Of a DNA stretch of 64,000 bases, positions 9,378 through 17,387 are shown one piece after another (position 1 is the first letter of the stretch; each line of letters starts with the position of its first letter). Where the stretch lies: the NCBI GenBank assembly GCA_020441665.1, contig JAGRLT010000173.1, forward strand, positions 1-64,000. Reading direction: 5' to 3'. Source of the DNA: Nitratireductor sp. GTDB taxonomy: Bacteria; Pseudomonadota; Alphaproteobacteria; Rhizobiales; Rhizobiaceae. The notes below the pieces were generated by a model. The model ran no database searches, had not been told where the DNA came from, and saw nothing but the letters and a program-made list of their open reading frames with translations. The position numbers and the translations under genes were made by a program.

Positions 9378-9610
9378 ATGATTGGCATGCGAGCGCGCTC
9401 CATTGCCGATCTTTTATGTGGCATTCCCGAGAAGCTGTCCGACAGGGATGCTTTGTCGCTGGCGCTCGATATGAACTTGGACACCCACACCCGGCCGGCG
9501 ACCTGATGCTCGACCTCTTGGGTTCGATCATGCAGTTCGAACGGAAGATCATGCTTGCGCGTCAAGGAGATGGTGTTGCCAGGACCAGGGCCGCTAGCAA
9601 GACAGGCCGT
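9378..9610 (+). pseudogene. Serine recombinase (resolvase/invertase) remnant, frameshifted
   Basis: A fragment of the Tn3-type resolvase catalytic core. The first piece (9378 to about 9490) encodes ARSIADLL and later LALDMNLDTHT. The second piece, in another frame from about 9497, encodes GDLMLDLLGSIMQFERKIML followed by ARQGDGVARTRAASK. Together these match the end of the catalytic domain and the long E helix of serine recombinases. The N-terminal third with the catalytic serine and the C-terminal HTH are missing, and a frameshift near 9490 splits the rest. It is dead DNA left from a mobile element next to tRNA-Gly. The region 9296-9593 shows nothing else. Confidence 0.75.
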
Positions 9611-11465
9611 GGAAACCACGACTGGCTTTCTCACTGGCTCGGGTCCCGCTAAGACCTCTTCGCGGCGAGAAACAGAAACGAGCCCTTCCTGCTGGGCAAT
9701 CCACGACATAGAGCGTTCCGCCGAATACGCGTCTTTGATCGACTATCTTGCCGGGTCCCCGCATGCAAAGTTCGGTCTCATCTCTCACGCGCACATAGTA
9801 GAGTCCGCCAGATTTGCCTTCGATGACCACCTCACCATCGGATACCCAAACCTGGGCGGGTGCTTGCAGATGCCGGCGAAAGCGATCGGCTGCCACCGAT
9901 GTTGTCAGGAACTCGAGCCACGGGAAGAGCGATTGGACGGTCGATATCCAGTCATGAAGCTCTGCCAGCATTCCCTTTCGACCCCTGCTGTCTTCTCCGC
10001 GCCAGGGACGTTTTTCTGGGTTGCGAACATATCCGCTACTCTGACCAGGTTGCGGCACGTCAAAGACGTCATCGGAATGAACAAAGTGAGTCCAGCAGCC
10101 CATTGCGCCCAGCTGGGACAGCATCATCATTCGCTCCGTTGGTCCAAGAAAATAGCCGAAAGTCTCACGCGGAAGGCATAGAATGGTGCTGTTCCAGGGC
10201 TCTGGCGCAAATTCTCGATATTCGCCCATTTCAGGATCGCCAACCGAGGATAGGCCGCAAACGGTCGTGATTTCGGGGAAAACGCTTCCAATCAAGCGGA
10301 TATGCTCCGCGTGATACCAATTGTTCGCCGGCACGTATGAAACAGGCATACGGTGCGGCAACAGTTTCTCCCACATCTTTCGCGCAAGGCGAAGTTTGCT
10401 TTCGGCAACTTCAAGATTGGGCCAGCCTTCGCGCGTCATAGGAACATGGTTATAGCCGTGAAAGCCGAATTCGAGCCCGCCGGCATCATGCGCGATCCTG
10501 GAAAACCGGCTGGTCAGATGGCCTGTCCCAGAGAGGTGGCCCGGCGCCGCGTCGCTCGGCAAATCCGAAACATCGACATCATCGTAGTTCATGACCGTAT
10601 AGCAGGTGAATTCCAGCCCGCATCGACCCTTCAGTTCCATCATGTCCGGAAGCCAGACGCCGGCGTAAAATTCCGTTCGGCTGATGTTGGAAAATTCGGC
10701 CCCTGCATCTTCACATGACGCCGTGGACAAGGACGGTGGAAAATCGTCAATTTGAATGACCCCCAAGCCGGATATTGCGGATACGCCTGCCCGCATCACG
10801 CTGAGCAGGCTTTGCAGCAGAAATCCTCTCAAGGCACGGCAAAACAGGACGGTCGTGTTCCAGTAGATTACCCGGCCCTTCATTCTGTCGCATTGCCAGG
10901 CAACGGGACAGCCATCGCCGTCTGTTATCAGGACCTGACACCTGTCATGCAGGCCGTTTGGCAAGATATCGATCTGGCAATGCTCGAATCCCCAGTGCTC
11001 ATCGCCAATCGTCAGGCCGCGCGCGCCCGTGAAAACCTCTTCCTTGAAATGAAGGCCATGACCACCCGGCGACAGAAACCGAGGCTGATCCAATTCCACG
11101 CCAAAGCCAAAGAGACCGGAAAGAAGCGGCTGCCAGCAGCGATAGGCGACCAGCAGGCCGCCGCCGGCTTCGACGTAGTTGACAATGAGCGACGTTTGAG
11201 CGGCACCTAGCTCAGAGATTTTTTCCGTGCTGAGGACAACCGCTGAGAAACCATCAAGGGCCGGCCAGCTGCCACCGGCTTTCAGGTCAAGAACGGCAAA
11301 CTGAATCTTGGCTTGTGCGAGTCCGCCGCAGATATTATCCATCACTTCATTACCGGCGGTATCGTCGGCATGGCAGATGATCAGGACCACCTGTTGTCGA
11401 TTGCCGCCCGACGAGCGCGCCAGTTTCCGCAGTTTCCCGACGATGCCGGATATCAAGCTATTCAT
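9594..11465 (-). CDS. DUF2194-type protein, probable glycan-modifying enzyme
   Basis: About 623 residues. The N-terminal part (to about 220) resembles a Rossmann or amidotransferase-like fold (VVLIICHADDTAGNEV, then VNYVEAGGGLLVAYR). The middle part looks like a polysaccharide-deacetylase-type barrel: VIQIDDFPPS near residue 240 offers paired aspartates, and GFHGYNH near 336 offers histidines. This is the DUF2194 layout known from polysaccharide loci; enzymatic activity is inferred, not shown. The ATG at 11465 was chosen because the only earlier start in frame is a TTG at 11540, 3 bases from the divergent frame. Its last 20 or so codons overlap the recombinase remnant and are rich in Ser/Arg, so the natural C-terminus may have been altered. 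Confidence 0.72.
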   Translation of the reverse strand: MNSLISGIVGKLRKLARSSGGNRQQVVLIICHADDTAGNEVMDNICGGLAQAKIQFAVLDLKAGGSWPALDGFSAVVLSTEKISELGAAQTSLIVNYVEAGGGLLVAYRCWQPLLSGLFGFGVELDQPRFLSPGGHGLHFKEEVFTGARGLTIGDEHWGFEHCQIDILPNGLHDRCQVLITDGDGCPVAWQCDRMKGRVIYWNTTVLFCRALRGFLLQSLLSVMRAGVSAISGLGVIQIDDFPPSLSTASCEDAGAEFSNISRTEFYAGVWLPDMMELKGRCGLEFTCYTVMNYDDVDVSDLPSDAAPGHLSGTGHLTSRFSRIAHDAGGLEFGFHGYNHVPMTREGWPNLEVAESKLRLARKMWEKLLPHRMPVSYVPANNWYHAEHIRLIGSVFPEITTVCGLSSVGDPEMGEYREFAPEPWNSTILCLPRETFGYFLGPTERMMMLSQLGAMGCWTHFVHSDDVFDVPQPGQSSGYVRNPEKRPWRGEDSRGRKGMLAELHDWISTVQSLFPWLEFLTTSVAADRFRRHLQAPAQVWVSDGEVVIEGKSGGLYYVRVRDETELCMRGPGKIVDQRRVFGGTLYVVDCPAGRARFCFSPRRGLSGTRASEKASRGFHGLSC

Positions 11466-11581
11466 CCACTGTCCGGTGTTCGTTTGCAGTCGATTGCCGG
11501 AGCACGATATGAGGCTCTTTCTGGGTAACCGAGCTATCAATATTGAAACAGCGCCGCTGTAGGGAACGGAACGCTCGCTCC

Positions 11582-12703
11582 ATGCATAATCCGCAAATAG
11601 AGAAATTCATGCAAGAGCGAGACGGAACGGCGCCGCTTCGCGTGCTCCTATGCCCTGACAAACCAGATTGGGCATTCGATAACATTGCAAGGAACATCGA
11701 ACGCCACGCCGGAGAAAACCGGATTTTCAAGCTCTACATGTGCGATACGCTGGAACAGGAGCACCGTTTTTTTGAAAAGATTTTACTCTCCCGCATCGAC
11801 ATCTGCCACGTCTTCTGGCGTGAGGACCTGTTTTACCTATTGTCTCCCAGCACAATCGCCAAGGCAGCCAGGACATTGAATTTTTCCTATGAGGGACTGG
11901 TGCGCTCGCTGAGCACCTGCGCGTTCACGACCTCGGTCTATGATCACCTGTTCAGCGACCAAACTGAAATGCGGGAGCGCCGGTACGGATTTTCCGTCAT
12001 CGATGGCTACACCGTATCGTCCCAGAAACTTTATTCGCTCTACGGTTCAGAGCCACAGCTTCCCAGGCCCGATGCCGTCATTCGGGACGGCGTAGATGTG
12101 GAGCACTTTTCGCCACGGATTGGCGACAAGGCGAACGGCGACAACCATTCCATCGGCTGGGCTGGCAACAGCGCCTGGGGCAACAAATCTCTCAAGGTCG
12201 ACGTCAAGGGTTTCCACCGACTGTTCACACCCATGCTGGAGGCGCTTCAGGCGGGTGGGCTAAAGGTGGAGGCGAAGGTCGCCGACCCGCAAACAGGCAG
12301 GATCGCCTTCAGCGACATGCCAGACTTCTACAGAGGGCTCGACGTGTTTGTCTGCACCTCAAGCATGGAGGGAACACCCAATCCGCTGCTTGAAGCCATG
12401 GCATGCGGCAGACCCGTCGTCTCGACCAATGTCGGCATCGTGCCGGAAGTGCTCGGAGAACTGCAGCAGCGCTTCATTATTGATGACGCTGATCCCGAAA
12501 AATTCGCCAGCGCAGTGGCCGAAATTCTGGGTAATCCCTCTCTCGGGGATGCCCTTGGCGTCGAAAACAGGAACCGCGCGATGCAGATGACCTGGCAAAA
12601 GCAAACCGAAGCCTGGTGGCCCTTCTGGCGAGACGCGTTGCACAAGGCGACCGGTATTCGCGACGCGATGCGCAGAGAGGCATGGTTGTTGTCCCGCGGA
12701 TAG
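11582..12703 (+). CDS. GT4-family glycosyltransferase
   Basis: About 373 residues, cytoplasmic, GT-B fold. The C-terminal donor-binding half holds the E-x7-E signature in SSMEGTPNPLLEAMACGRPV (E263, E271) followed by VSTNVGIVPEVLG, typical of retaining GT4 enzymes that use nucleotide sugars. The N-terminal acceptor half is poorly conserved. The ATG at 11582 is used; a TTG at 11543 and an ATG at 11609 are alternatives. It diverges from the DUF2194 gene with about 116 bases between, so the two probably belong to one glycan pathway. The donor and acceptor sugars cannot be told from sequence. Confidence 0.88.
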   Translation: MHNPQIEKFMQERDGTAPLRVLLCPDKPDWAFDNIARNIERHAGENRIFKLYMCDTLEQEHRFFEKILLSRIDICHVFWREDLFYLLSPSTIAKAARTLNFSYEGLVRSLSTCAFTTSVYDHLFSDQTEMRERRYGFSVIDGYTVSSQKLYSLYGSEPQLPRPDAVIRDGVDVEHFSPRIGDKANGDNHSIGWAGNSAWGNKSLKVDVKGFHRLFTPMLEALQAGGLKVEAKVADPQTGRIAFSDMPDFYRGLDVFVCTSSMEGTPNPLLEAMACGRPVVSTNVGIVPEVLGELQQRFIIDDADPEKFASAVAEILGNPSLGDALGVENRNRAMQMTWQKQTEAWWPFWRDALHKATGIRDAMRREAWLLSRG

Positions 12704-12784
12704 GCCTGTGACTGGGCCGATAGCCAAGCAGGTTGGCCTCACCCCCCAAATTTTAGCACTTCGGCGCATCAATTTGCGGCCCAC

Positions 12785-12798
12785 TACCCAATTGGGTA
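12785..12798. promoter_or_regulatory. 14-bp perfect palindrome upstream of the trio operon
   Basis: TACCCAATTGGGTA is a perfect palindrome 65 bases before the ATG at 12863, in the only gap (12704-12862) preceding the three-gene operon. Its TACCCA arms resemble the heptamers bound by NarL/LuxR-type HTH proteins. The operon itself encodes such an HTH, so autoregulation is plausible but unproven. Confidence 0.4.
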
Positions 12799-12862
12799 AT
12801 GCGCTCGCCCGTGTTTGTGATTTGCTCAATCGAGGTGCGCACAATCCGGGAAGGATCGAAAC

Positions 12863-13831
12863 ATGCGCTCAACAGAGCTCCTCTCAATTCTGAATGATGA
12901 ACAGTCCGGCTTGTTTTTTCTGGCCGGGCTCGATGGCACAGACGGTGGAAAACAAGAGCTCACCCTTCATACGGCAGGGCGCAATTTTTCCAGCTTGAAT
13001 GAGCGTTTCCTGCGCGAGAAGCTGAGTGAAATCAAATCAGACATCGCGCTTTCGGTACGCCATCACACCTCCGAGGCGCTCTTTGCGCCAAAATCCGTCG
13101 AGCAATTCATCAATATGTTTCCCCATGAGGAGATTGTCGGCGATCCGACGGGTGCATTTGCACGAGCCGGCAGCCTGCTTCGTCTGGCAATAAGCTTGCG
13201 GTCGAAATTCGGAAGCCAGGCCGGACAATTGCTGTGGCAGAACGATAACGGCATCTTGTACGTGGTTCCCAATACTGGTCCAGAGCTCATGGAGGCCGAC
13301 GCCCCAACAATGAAGGCACAGGCGGATGCTATCGCCCGCGGCATGTGTGCCACCCTCCTGGACAGGCAGCTCGCCATGGTGCTCAAAGGTATCTTGGTAG
13401 TCGATAAAGTACCCGCGGGCTCTTACACGCCGGTGGATGCAAAGTCGGTGAGTACGCGCGCGGTTCGTGGCAGAATGCTGAAGATTGCGGCTGCGGTTTC
13501 CGGCATCGCAAGCGCAATTGGCATCGGCAGCGTCTCGCTCGCCGCCGCTCACGTGCCCGCCATGGATCAAACCGTCGACTCGATGCCGGGAATTGCCGCA
13601 CTCAACGGACTTACTTCACTCGGCGAGAACTCGCTCGGGCAGCGCAACTCTTATCAGTCCATCGGCGGACTGCGCCTCTATTTTGGCAACCCCGATCCCG
13701 AACTGATGGCTGCATGCGGTCTGGGCAAGACCTATCCGGGAAGTTGCTTCCTCGACAACTATTGGGGAAGCGGCGCTGATAGCGAAAAAGGGTCGGCACC
13801 GGCCTCCTCAAGATCAACCTACGGCACATGA
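12863..13831 (+). CDS. Unrecognised single-pass membrane protein, first gene of the trio
   Basis: 322 residues; I do not recognise the family. Residues 1-200 are soluble and mixed alpha/beta, with no catalytic motif I can name. One transmembrane helix lies at about 206-229 (KIAAAVSGIASAIGIGSVSL). The last 90 residues would be periplasmic and carry two cysteines (ACGLGKTYPGSCF) that could form a disulfide. The layout suggests a type II membrane protein with a cytoplasmic sensor or enzyme domain. A good ribosome site (AAGGA) precedes the ATG. Its TGA overlaps the galE ATG (ATGA), so the two are translationally coupled. Confidence 0.75.
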   Translation: MRSTELLSILNDEQSGLFFLAGLDGTDGGKQELTLHTAGRNFSSLNERFLREKLSEIKSDIALSVRHHTSEALFAPKSVEQFINMFPHEEIVGDPTGAFARAGSLLRLAISLRSKFGSQAGQLLWQNDNGILYVVPNTGPELMEADAPTMKAQADAIARGMCATLLDRQLAMVLKGILVVDKVPAGSYTPVDAKSVSTRAVRGRMLKIAAAVSGIASAIGIGSVSLAAAHVPAMDQTVDSMPGIAALNGLTSLGENSLGQRNSYQSIGGLRLYFGNPDPELMAACGLGKTYPGSCFLDNYWGSGADSEKGSAPASSRSTYGT

Positions 13832-14943
13832 TCCGGCCGCGCATGCGCCGGTCGAAAGAACGCGTTCTGGTAGTCGGCGGAGCGGGCTATATCGGCTCGC
13901 ACGTGACACTGCATCTGCAACGCATGGGCCTTGCCGTTGCGGTCGCCGACAATCTCAGCACCGGTAGGGCCGAGGCAGTCGCCGCCTTGCAGCAGCCGGG
14001 TAAGCGCGAGCCGTCTTTCTTCTTGACAGATGTTCTTTCGCCAGCACGGCTTGAAAAAACTTTCGCCGCCTTCAAACCGACCACGGTCGTTCATCTTGCC
14101 GGGCTGAAACACGTCGGCCAATCGTTCAAAGACCCCGACGCATACTGGCGATCCAATGTTGGCGGACTCAAAAATGTGCTCGATGCACTGGACGCGGCGG
14201 AGTGCCGCCGCATCATTTTTTCGTCATCGGCGGCTGTCTATGGTGAGCCCAGATATCTGCCACTCGACGAAGATCATCCTACCGCGCCACAATCGCCATA
14301 CGCCGAAACCAAGCTGGCTTGTGAGGCTCTTCTCCGTGAGTGGAGTGGCCGCAGCTTCGAAAACCGGCAGGAAAATCGGGCAGTCGTTCTGCGGTATTTC
14401 AACCCGGTCGGATACGATCCGTATCTGGCCTTTGCACCCCATATTCATGAAGAACGGGCACCGGCGCTTGCGGATGCCATTCTGGATGTTGCCTGTCGGC
14501 GGCTTCTCGCTCTGACGATTTTCGGAACCGATTATCAAACCGAGGATGGTACCTGCCTGCGTGACTTCGTCCACGTCGCGGATGTTGCAGCGGCGCATGC
14601 CGGATGCATCGAATTTATGGGCCGTGGCCGCGACCGGTTCAGCATCTACAATCTTGGATCCGGCCGAGGCGTCACGGTTCTCAATTTCGTGAGGACCTTT
14701 GAACGGATCAGCAATTTCCGTGTTCCGCTTCACTTTCTGCCGAGACGAAAGGGCGACATTGCCCGCTCCTGGGCGGACATTTCCAAGGTCAGAAGGGAAA
14801 TGGGTTGGGAACCGAAACTCCAAATCGAAGAGATCTGCCAGACAATTGGGCAGCTTTGCCCTGAACCCTTGATACCTAGATCCGCCAATGTGGACTGCCA
14901 GCCAACAATATGGCAACCTTGGGGAGCTGTTAACGCTCAATGA
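13828..14943 (+). CDS. galE: UDP-glucose 4-epimerase (GalE-like)
   Basis: Extended short-chain dehydrogenase fold, interconverting UDP-glucose and UDP-galactose or their N-acetyl forms. 371 residues. NAD motif GGAGYIGSH at 17-25, serine triad FSSSAAVYG at 131-139, catalytic Y158 and K162 in SPYAETK, and family segments LRYFNPVG, DGTCLRDFVHVADVA and YNLGSGRG are all present, so the enzyme looks intact. It overlaps the upstream gene by 4 bases and is followed after 6 bases by the LuxR-hydrolase gene. It could supply galactose-type donors to the nearby glycosyltransferase. Substrate preference cannot be read from sequence. Confidence 0.9.
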   Translation: MIRPRMRRSKERVLVVGGAGYIGSHVTLHLQRMGLAVAVADNLSTGRAEAVAALQQPGKREPSFFLTDVLSPARLEKTFAAFKPTTVVHLAGLKHVGQSFKDPDAYWRSNVGGLKNVLDALDAAECRRIIFSSSAAVYGEPRYLPLDEDHPTAPQSPYAETKLACEALLREWSGRSFENRQENRAVVLRYFNPVGYDPYLAFAPHIHEERAPALADAILDVACRRLLALTIFGTDYQTEDGTCLRDFVHVADVAAAHAGCIEFMGRGRDRFSIYNLGSGRGVTVLNFVRTFERISNFRVPLHFLPRRKGDIARSWADISKVRREMGWEPKLQIEEICQTIGQLCPEPLIPRSANVDCQPTIWQPWGAVNAQ

Positions 14944-14949
14944 ATTCAG

Positions 14950-16521
14950 ATGAGACAAGAGACGCTTGACGCTGTTTTCTCGCTGCTGCCAAAGCAAAGT
15001 GCTGCTTCGGCAATGCAAAAGATCACCGAACGCATCCACAGCAAAGTCAATCCGGCCGCTTTTGAGATCAGATGGGCGGAATTCGAACTTTCCGGCAGGT
15101 TTCTGCGCGGCGGTATCAGTAACATCTCCGATCTCTCCACCCAGATCGTCACTAACACGCAGCGCGACTTCGGCATCAATCTGCTGGCAAGACGCGCCGC
15201 CCGGTCGGAGATAAGTGCGGGCACCCTGGAGTGGGTTCCTCAATACGATCTCTTTCTCTGGTTCCTGCCCTACAGATTTTATAACGAGCAGGGCAAACCA
15301 GGTGTGCGGCTTCGCGGCCTTGTCGTATCGGATGATCTCTTTGGTGAAATCATCGACCTGTTCAACGGCCAGGCTCAGCTCACAGCAGCGGAAAAACGGA
15401 CGCTATACCAACTTGTCGCCGGGATCGAACTTAGACAGGCCGCAGAGCTCGACCATGTAGGGTACGAGACCAAACGTGCGCAGACGAAAGGTGCCTGTGA
15501 AAAGCTTCAGTGCAGCGGGCAGAAAGATCTCGTGCGAAAAGCGATGGGACAGCTTTTCCACCTCATGTCGGTGAGCGACGCCGATCTGAAACAGACCTCG
15601 GTCGCAGCCGTCATGGCGGACAAATTTCTCAGCGGCGATATGGATCTCGTGATCTGCAGGCATGAAAGCGGTCGAAAACTACGCTACTTCGTTGGCGGAC
15701 CTGAGGATGGCAAACCCGTTATTCTGGTTCATGGGATGATGTTTCCGGTGATCTTGAAGGGGGTTGCCAAATTTCTGGAAAGGCACAGGCTGCGTCTCCA
15801 TGTTCCCATCCGCAGCGGTTACCTCGAAACCGGGACACTGAGCGGCCTGTTCGAAACCGATGGGCTGATCGAAACGGGCTTGCGGGACATCGAGCAAATC
15901 GTCGAGCGTGAATGCCGCGCTCCGGTAACCTTGATTGGCAATTCGCTCGGCGGCCCCGTCGCGATACAACTCGCGCTTGAAAGCCCGCATCTTTTCTCTC
16001 ACCTCATTCTCCAGTCCGTTAACCTTGCCAGGCCCGCAGAGCGCGAGGCGGTGCAGAAGGGTGGCTTCTACCAGGGCATGCAGGACATCAAGTCAGACCG
16101 TTATCTGTTCAAACTGGTCAACCTCGAATACCGGAAATTCTACTCCAACAGCGGTACCTGCCAGCACATTCTGAAAACCCACTTCGCCAAGAGCAAGATC
16201 GATCTCATGGTCCTGGACGGCGTCTATTGCGGCACGCCCGCCTACGAGATGTTCGCGATGACCTATGCTTCGTCGGTTACTGGCATCGCCGAAGACTTCC
16301 GGCATGTCATGAGCGAAGATCCGCCGGATTGCTCCAGGCTCCAGCTGCCGCTCTCAGTCATCCACGGTTCCAGCGATCCGATGACCCCCATGTCCGAGAT
16401 CATGGCGTTGCTGCCTGGTGATGGCTCTGTACGCAATCATGTGATCGAGGCCGCCGGGCATTTTGCGGCCGCCTCCCACGGCGACGAGGTCTGGGAGATC
16501 ATTGCCCGCACCGCCGCTTGA
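14950..16521 (+). CDS. LuxR-type HTH fused to alpha/beta hydrolase
   Basis: 523 residues in three parts. Residues 1-140 form a possible PAS-like sensing region. Residues about 144-201 are a LuxR/NarL-type HTH: LTAAEKRTLYQLVAGIELRQ, then AELDHVGYETKRAQTKGACE, then KLQCSGQKDLVRKAM. Residues about 245-520 are an alpha/beta hydrolase with an oxyanion HGMMF (261-265), nucleophile elbow GNSLGG (S332), acid D476 in HGSSDP and base H504 in AAGHF, so the triad is complete. The HTH is divergent but the residue spacing fits. It ends the three-gene operon. I infer a DNA-binding regulator whose hydrolase part senses or turns over a small ligand; it might also simply be an enzyme with a vestigial HTH. Confidence 0.8.
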   Translation: MRQETLDAVFSLLPKQSAASAMQKITERIHSKVNPAAFEIRWAEFELSGRFLRGGISNISDLSTQIVTNTQRDFGINLLARRAARSEISAGTLEWVPQYDLFLWFLPYRFYNEQGKPGVRLRGLVVSDDLFGEIIDLFNGQAQLTAAEKRTLYQLVAGIELRQAAELDHVGYETKRAQTKGACEKLQCSGQKDLVRKAMGQLFHLMSVSDADLKQTSVAAVMADKFLSGDMDLVICRHESGRKLRYFVGGPEDGKPVILVHGMMFPVILKGVAKFLERHRLRLHVPIRSGYLETGTLSGLFETDGLIETGLRDIEQIVERECRAPVTLIGNSLGGPVAIQLALESPHLFSHLILQSVNLARPAEREAVQKGGFYQGMQDIKSDRYLFKLVNLEYRKFYSNSGTCQHILKTHFAKSKIDLMVLDGVYCGTPAYEMFAMTYASSVTGIAEDFRHVMSEDPPDCSRLQLPLSVIHGSSDPMTPMSEIMALLPGDGSVRNHVIEAAGHFAAASHGDEVWEIIARTAA

Positions 16522-16816
16522 AAAATCCAGAGCCGGCGAAAGGTCATGGTCATTGTGGGCGCTTCAACCGGAATGAATTCAGGCATCCGGTTCCCAGATG
16601 ATGATTCTCCGCAACACGCACAGGGATGCCGGTTCCATCGGGAAAGCAACCGCGACAGCAGACGCGTTTTTCAACACGCGATAGACCTTGCGCGGGCGAG
16701 CGGTGCCTGTTCATCCTCATCGAGGAAAGCGGGTATGGTGTCCTCGATTTCCTTCGCCGCAATCAGATTGCGGTGGCGGACAAGCATGAGATTGCGGCCC
16801 ATGGCTCCGCTTTTGA

Positions 16817-16831
16817 TGAGTGAAAAACTCT
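16817..16831. promoter_or_regulatory. Imperfect IRO-like palindrome upstream of rirA (distal copy)
   Basis: TGAGTGAAAAACTCT contains GAGT/ACTC arms around GAAAA. It differs by one base from the TGA-N9-TCA pattern described for RirA operators. It is very similar to the haem-locus site at 21574 and to the second copy 31 bases further on. Confidence 0.45.
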
Positions 16832-16847
16832 TACATCCCTTGAAATC

Positions 16848-16862
16848 GGAGTCAAAAACTCT
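16848..16862. promoter_or_regulatory. Imperfect IRO-like palindrome upstream of rirA (proximal copy)
   Basis: GGAGTCAAAAACTCT repeats the distal copy with two changes and keeps the GAGT/ACTC arms. The centre-to-centre distance of 31 bases is about three helical turns. It lies about 52 bases before the rirA ATG, where a repressor would overlap the promoter. Autoregulation is inferred. Confidence 0.45.
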
Positions 16863-16913
16863 AGTTTGGAAGTCTTCTAAATATAGGCGTCCAAAGCCAG
16901 ATCGGATCAAGCC

Positions 16914-17369
16914 ATGCGCCTGACGAAACAGACCAATTACGGTATCCGTATCGCGATGTATTGCGCGGCGAATCCCGAGCCACTCAGCCAGGTTCGCGAT
17001 ATCGCGAAATCCTACGGCGTGTCGGAACTTTTTCTGTTCAAGATTACCAAGGTGCTTGTCGATGCCGGGATCATCCGGACCGTCCGCGGGCGCAATGGCG
17101 GCCTGCAACTGGCCAGACCGGCCGAGGACATTTCCCTGTTCGAGATCGTGCGCGCCACCGAGGACAGTTTTTCGATGGCGGAATGTTTCGACGACCGAGG
17201 CGATGCCGAATGCCCGCTCGTGGACGCCTGTGGTTTGAATGCGACCCTGCGAAAAGCCTTGAACGCGTTCTTCGGGGAGTTGATGGCGGTCTCGGTCGCC
17301 GATCTGATCGAAAACCGGGCTTTCGTCCGCGGCCGGCTCGGTCTGGCACAAACGGCAAGCCTTGCCTAA
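16914..17369 (+). CDS. rirA: Rrf2-family iron regulator RirA
   Basis: Iron-sulfur transcription factor that represses iron-uptake genes when iron is sufficient in rhizobia. 151 residues. The N-terminal winged helix starts MRLTKQTNYGIRIAMYC. The HTH includes IAKSYGVSELFLFKITKVL, and the wing has VRGRNGGLQLARP. Cysteines at 91, 100 and 106 (AECFDD, AECPLVDAC) match the three-cysteine cluster site of RirA. It sits beside the haem uptake locus, converging on hmuV with 18 bases between, and has two operator-like repeats upstream. NsrR is the nearest alternative, but the residue context and neighbours favour RirA. Confidence 0.87.
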   Translation: MRLTKQTNYGIRIAMYCAANPEPLSQVRDIAKSYGVSELFLFKITKVLVDAGIIRTVRGRNGGLQLARPAEDISLFEIVRATEDSFSMAECFDDRGDAECPLVDACGLNATLRKALNAFFGELMAVSVADLIENRAFVRGRLGLAQTASLA

Positions 17370-17387
17370 CGCCTGACCTTGCCCTTG

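Larger units (their letters stand above)
16522..16913. other. Intergenic region, right edge of accessory block and rirA control region
   Basis: About 390 bases with no convincing gene. A 43-codon minus-strand frame (16671-16802) starts MGRNLMLVRHRNLIAAKEIE; it has only a weak ribosome site and no recognised family, so it is noted here rather than called. The right part is AT-rich and carries two similar repeats (16817-16831, 16848-16862). No copy of the tRNA-Gly 3' end was found here by eye. Confidence 0.5.

Noticed and set aside
16671..16802. 43-codon minus-strand frame beginning MGRNLMLVRHRN
   Set aside because: Too short, weak ribosome site, no family recognised. It could be a real small gene, but the sequence alone does not support a call.
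16522..16913. Search for a duplicated tRNA-Gly 3' end (attachment site) at the right border of the accessory block
   Set aside because: No copy of the T-arm/acceptor sequence was found by eye, so an integrase-type island with flanking att repeats is not supported.
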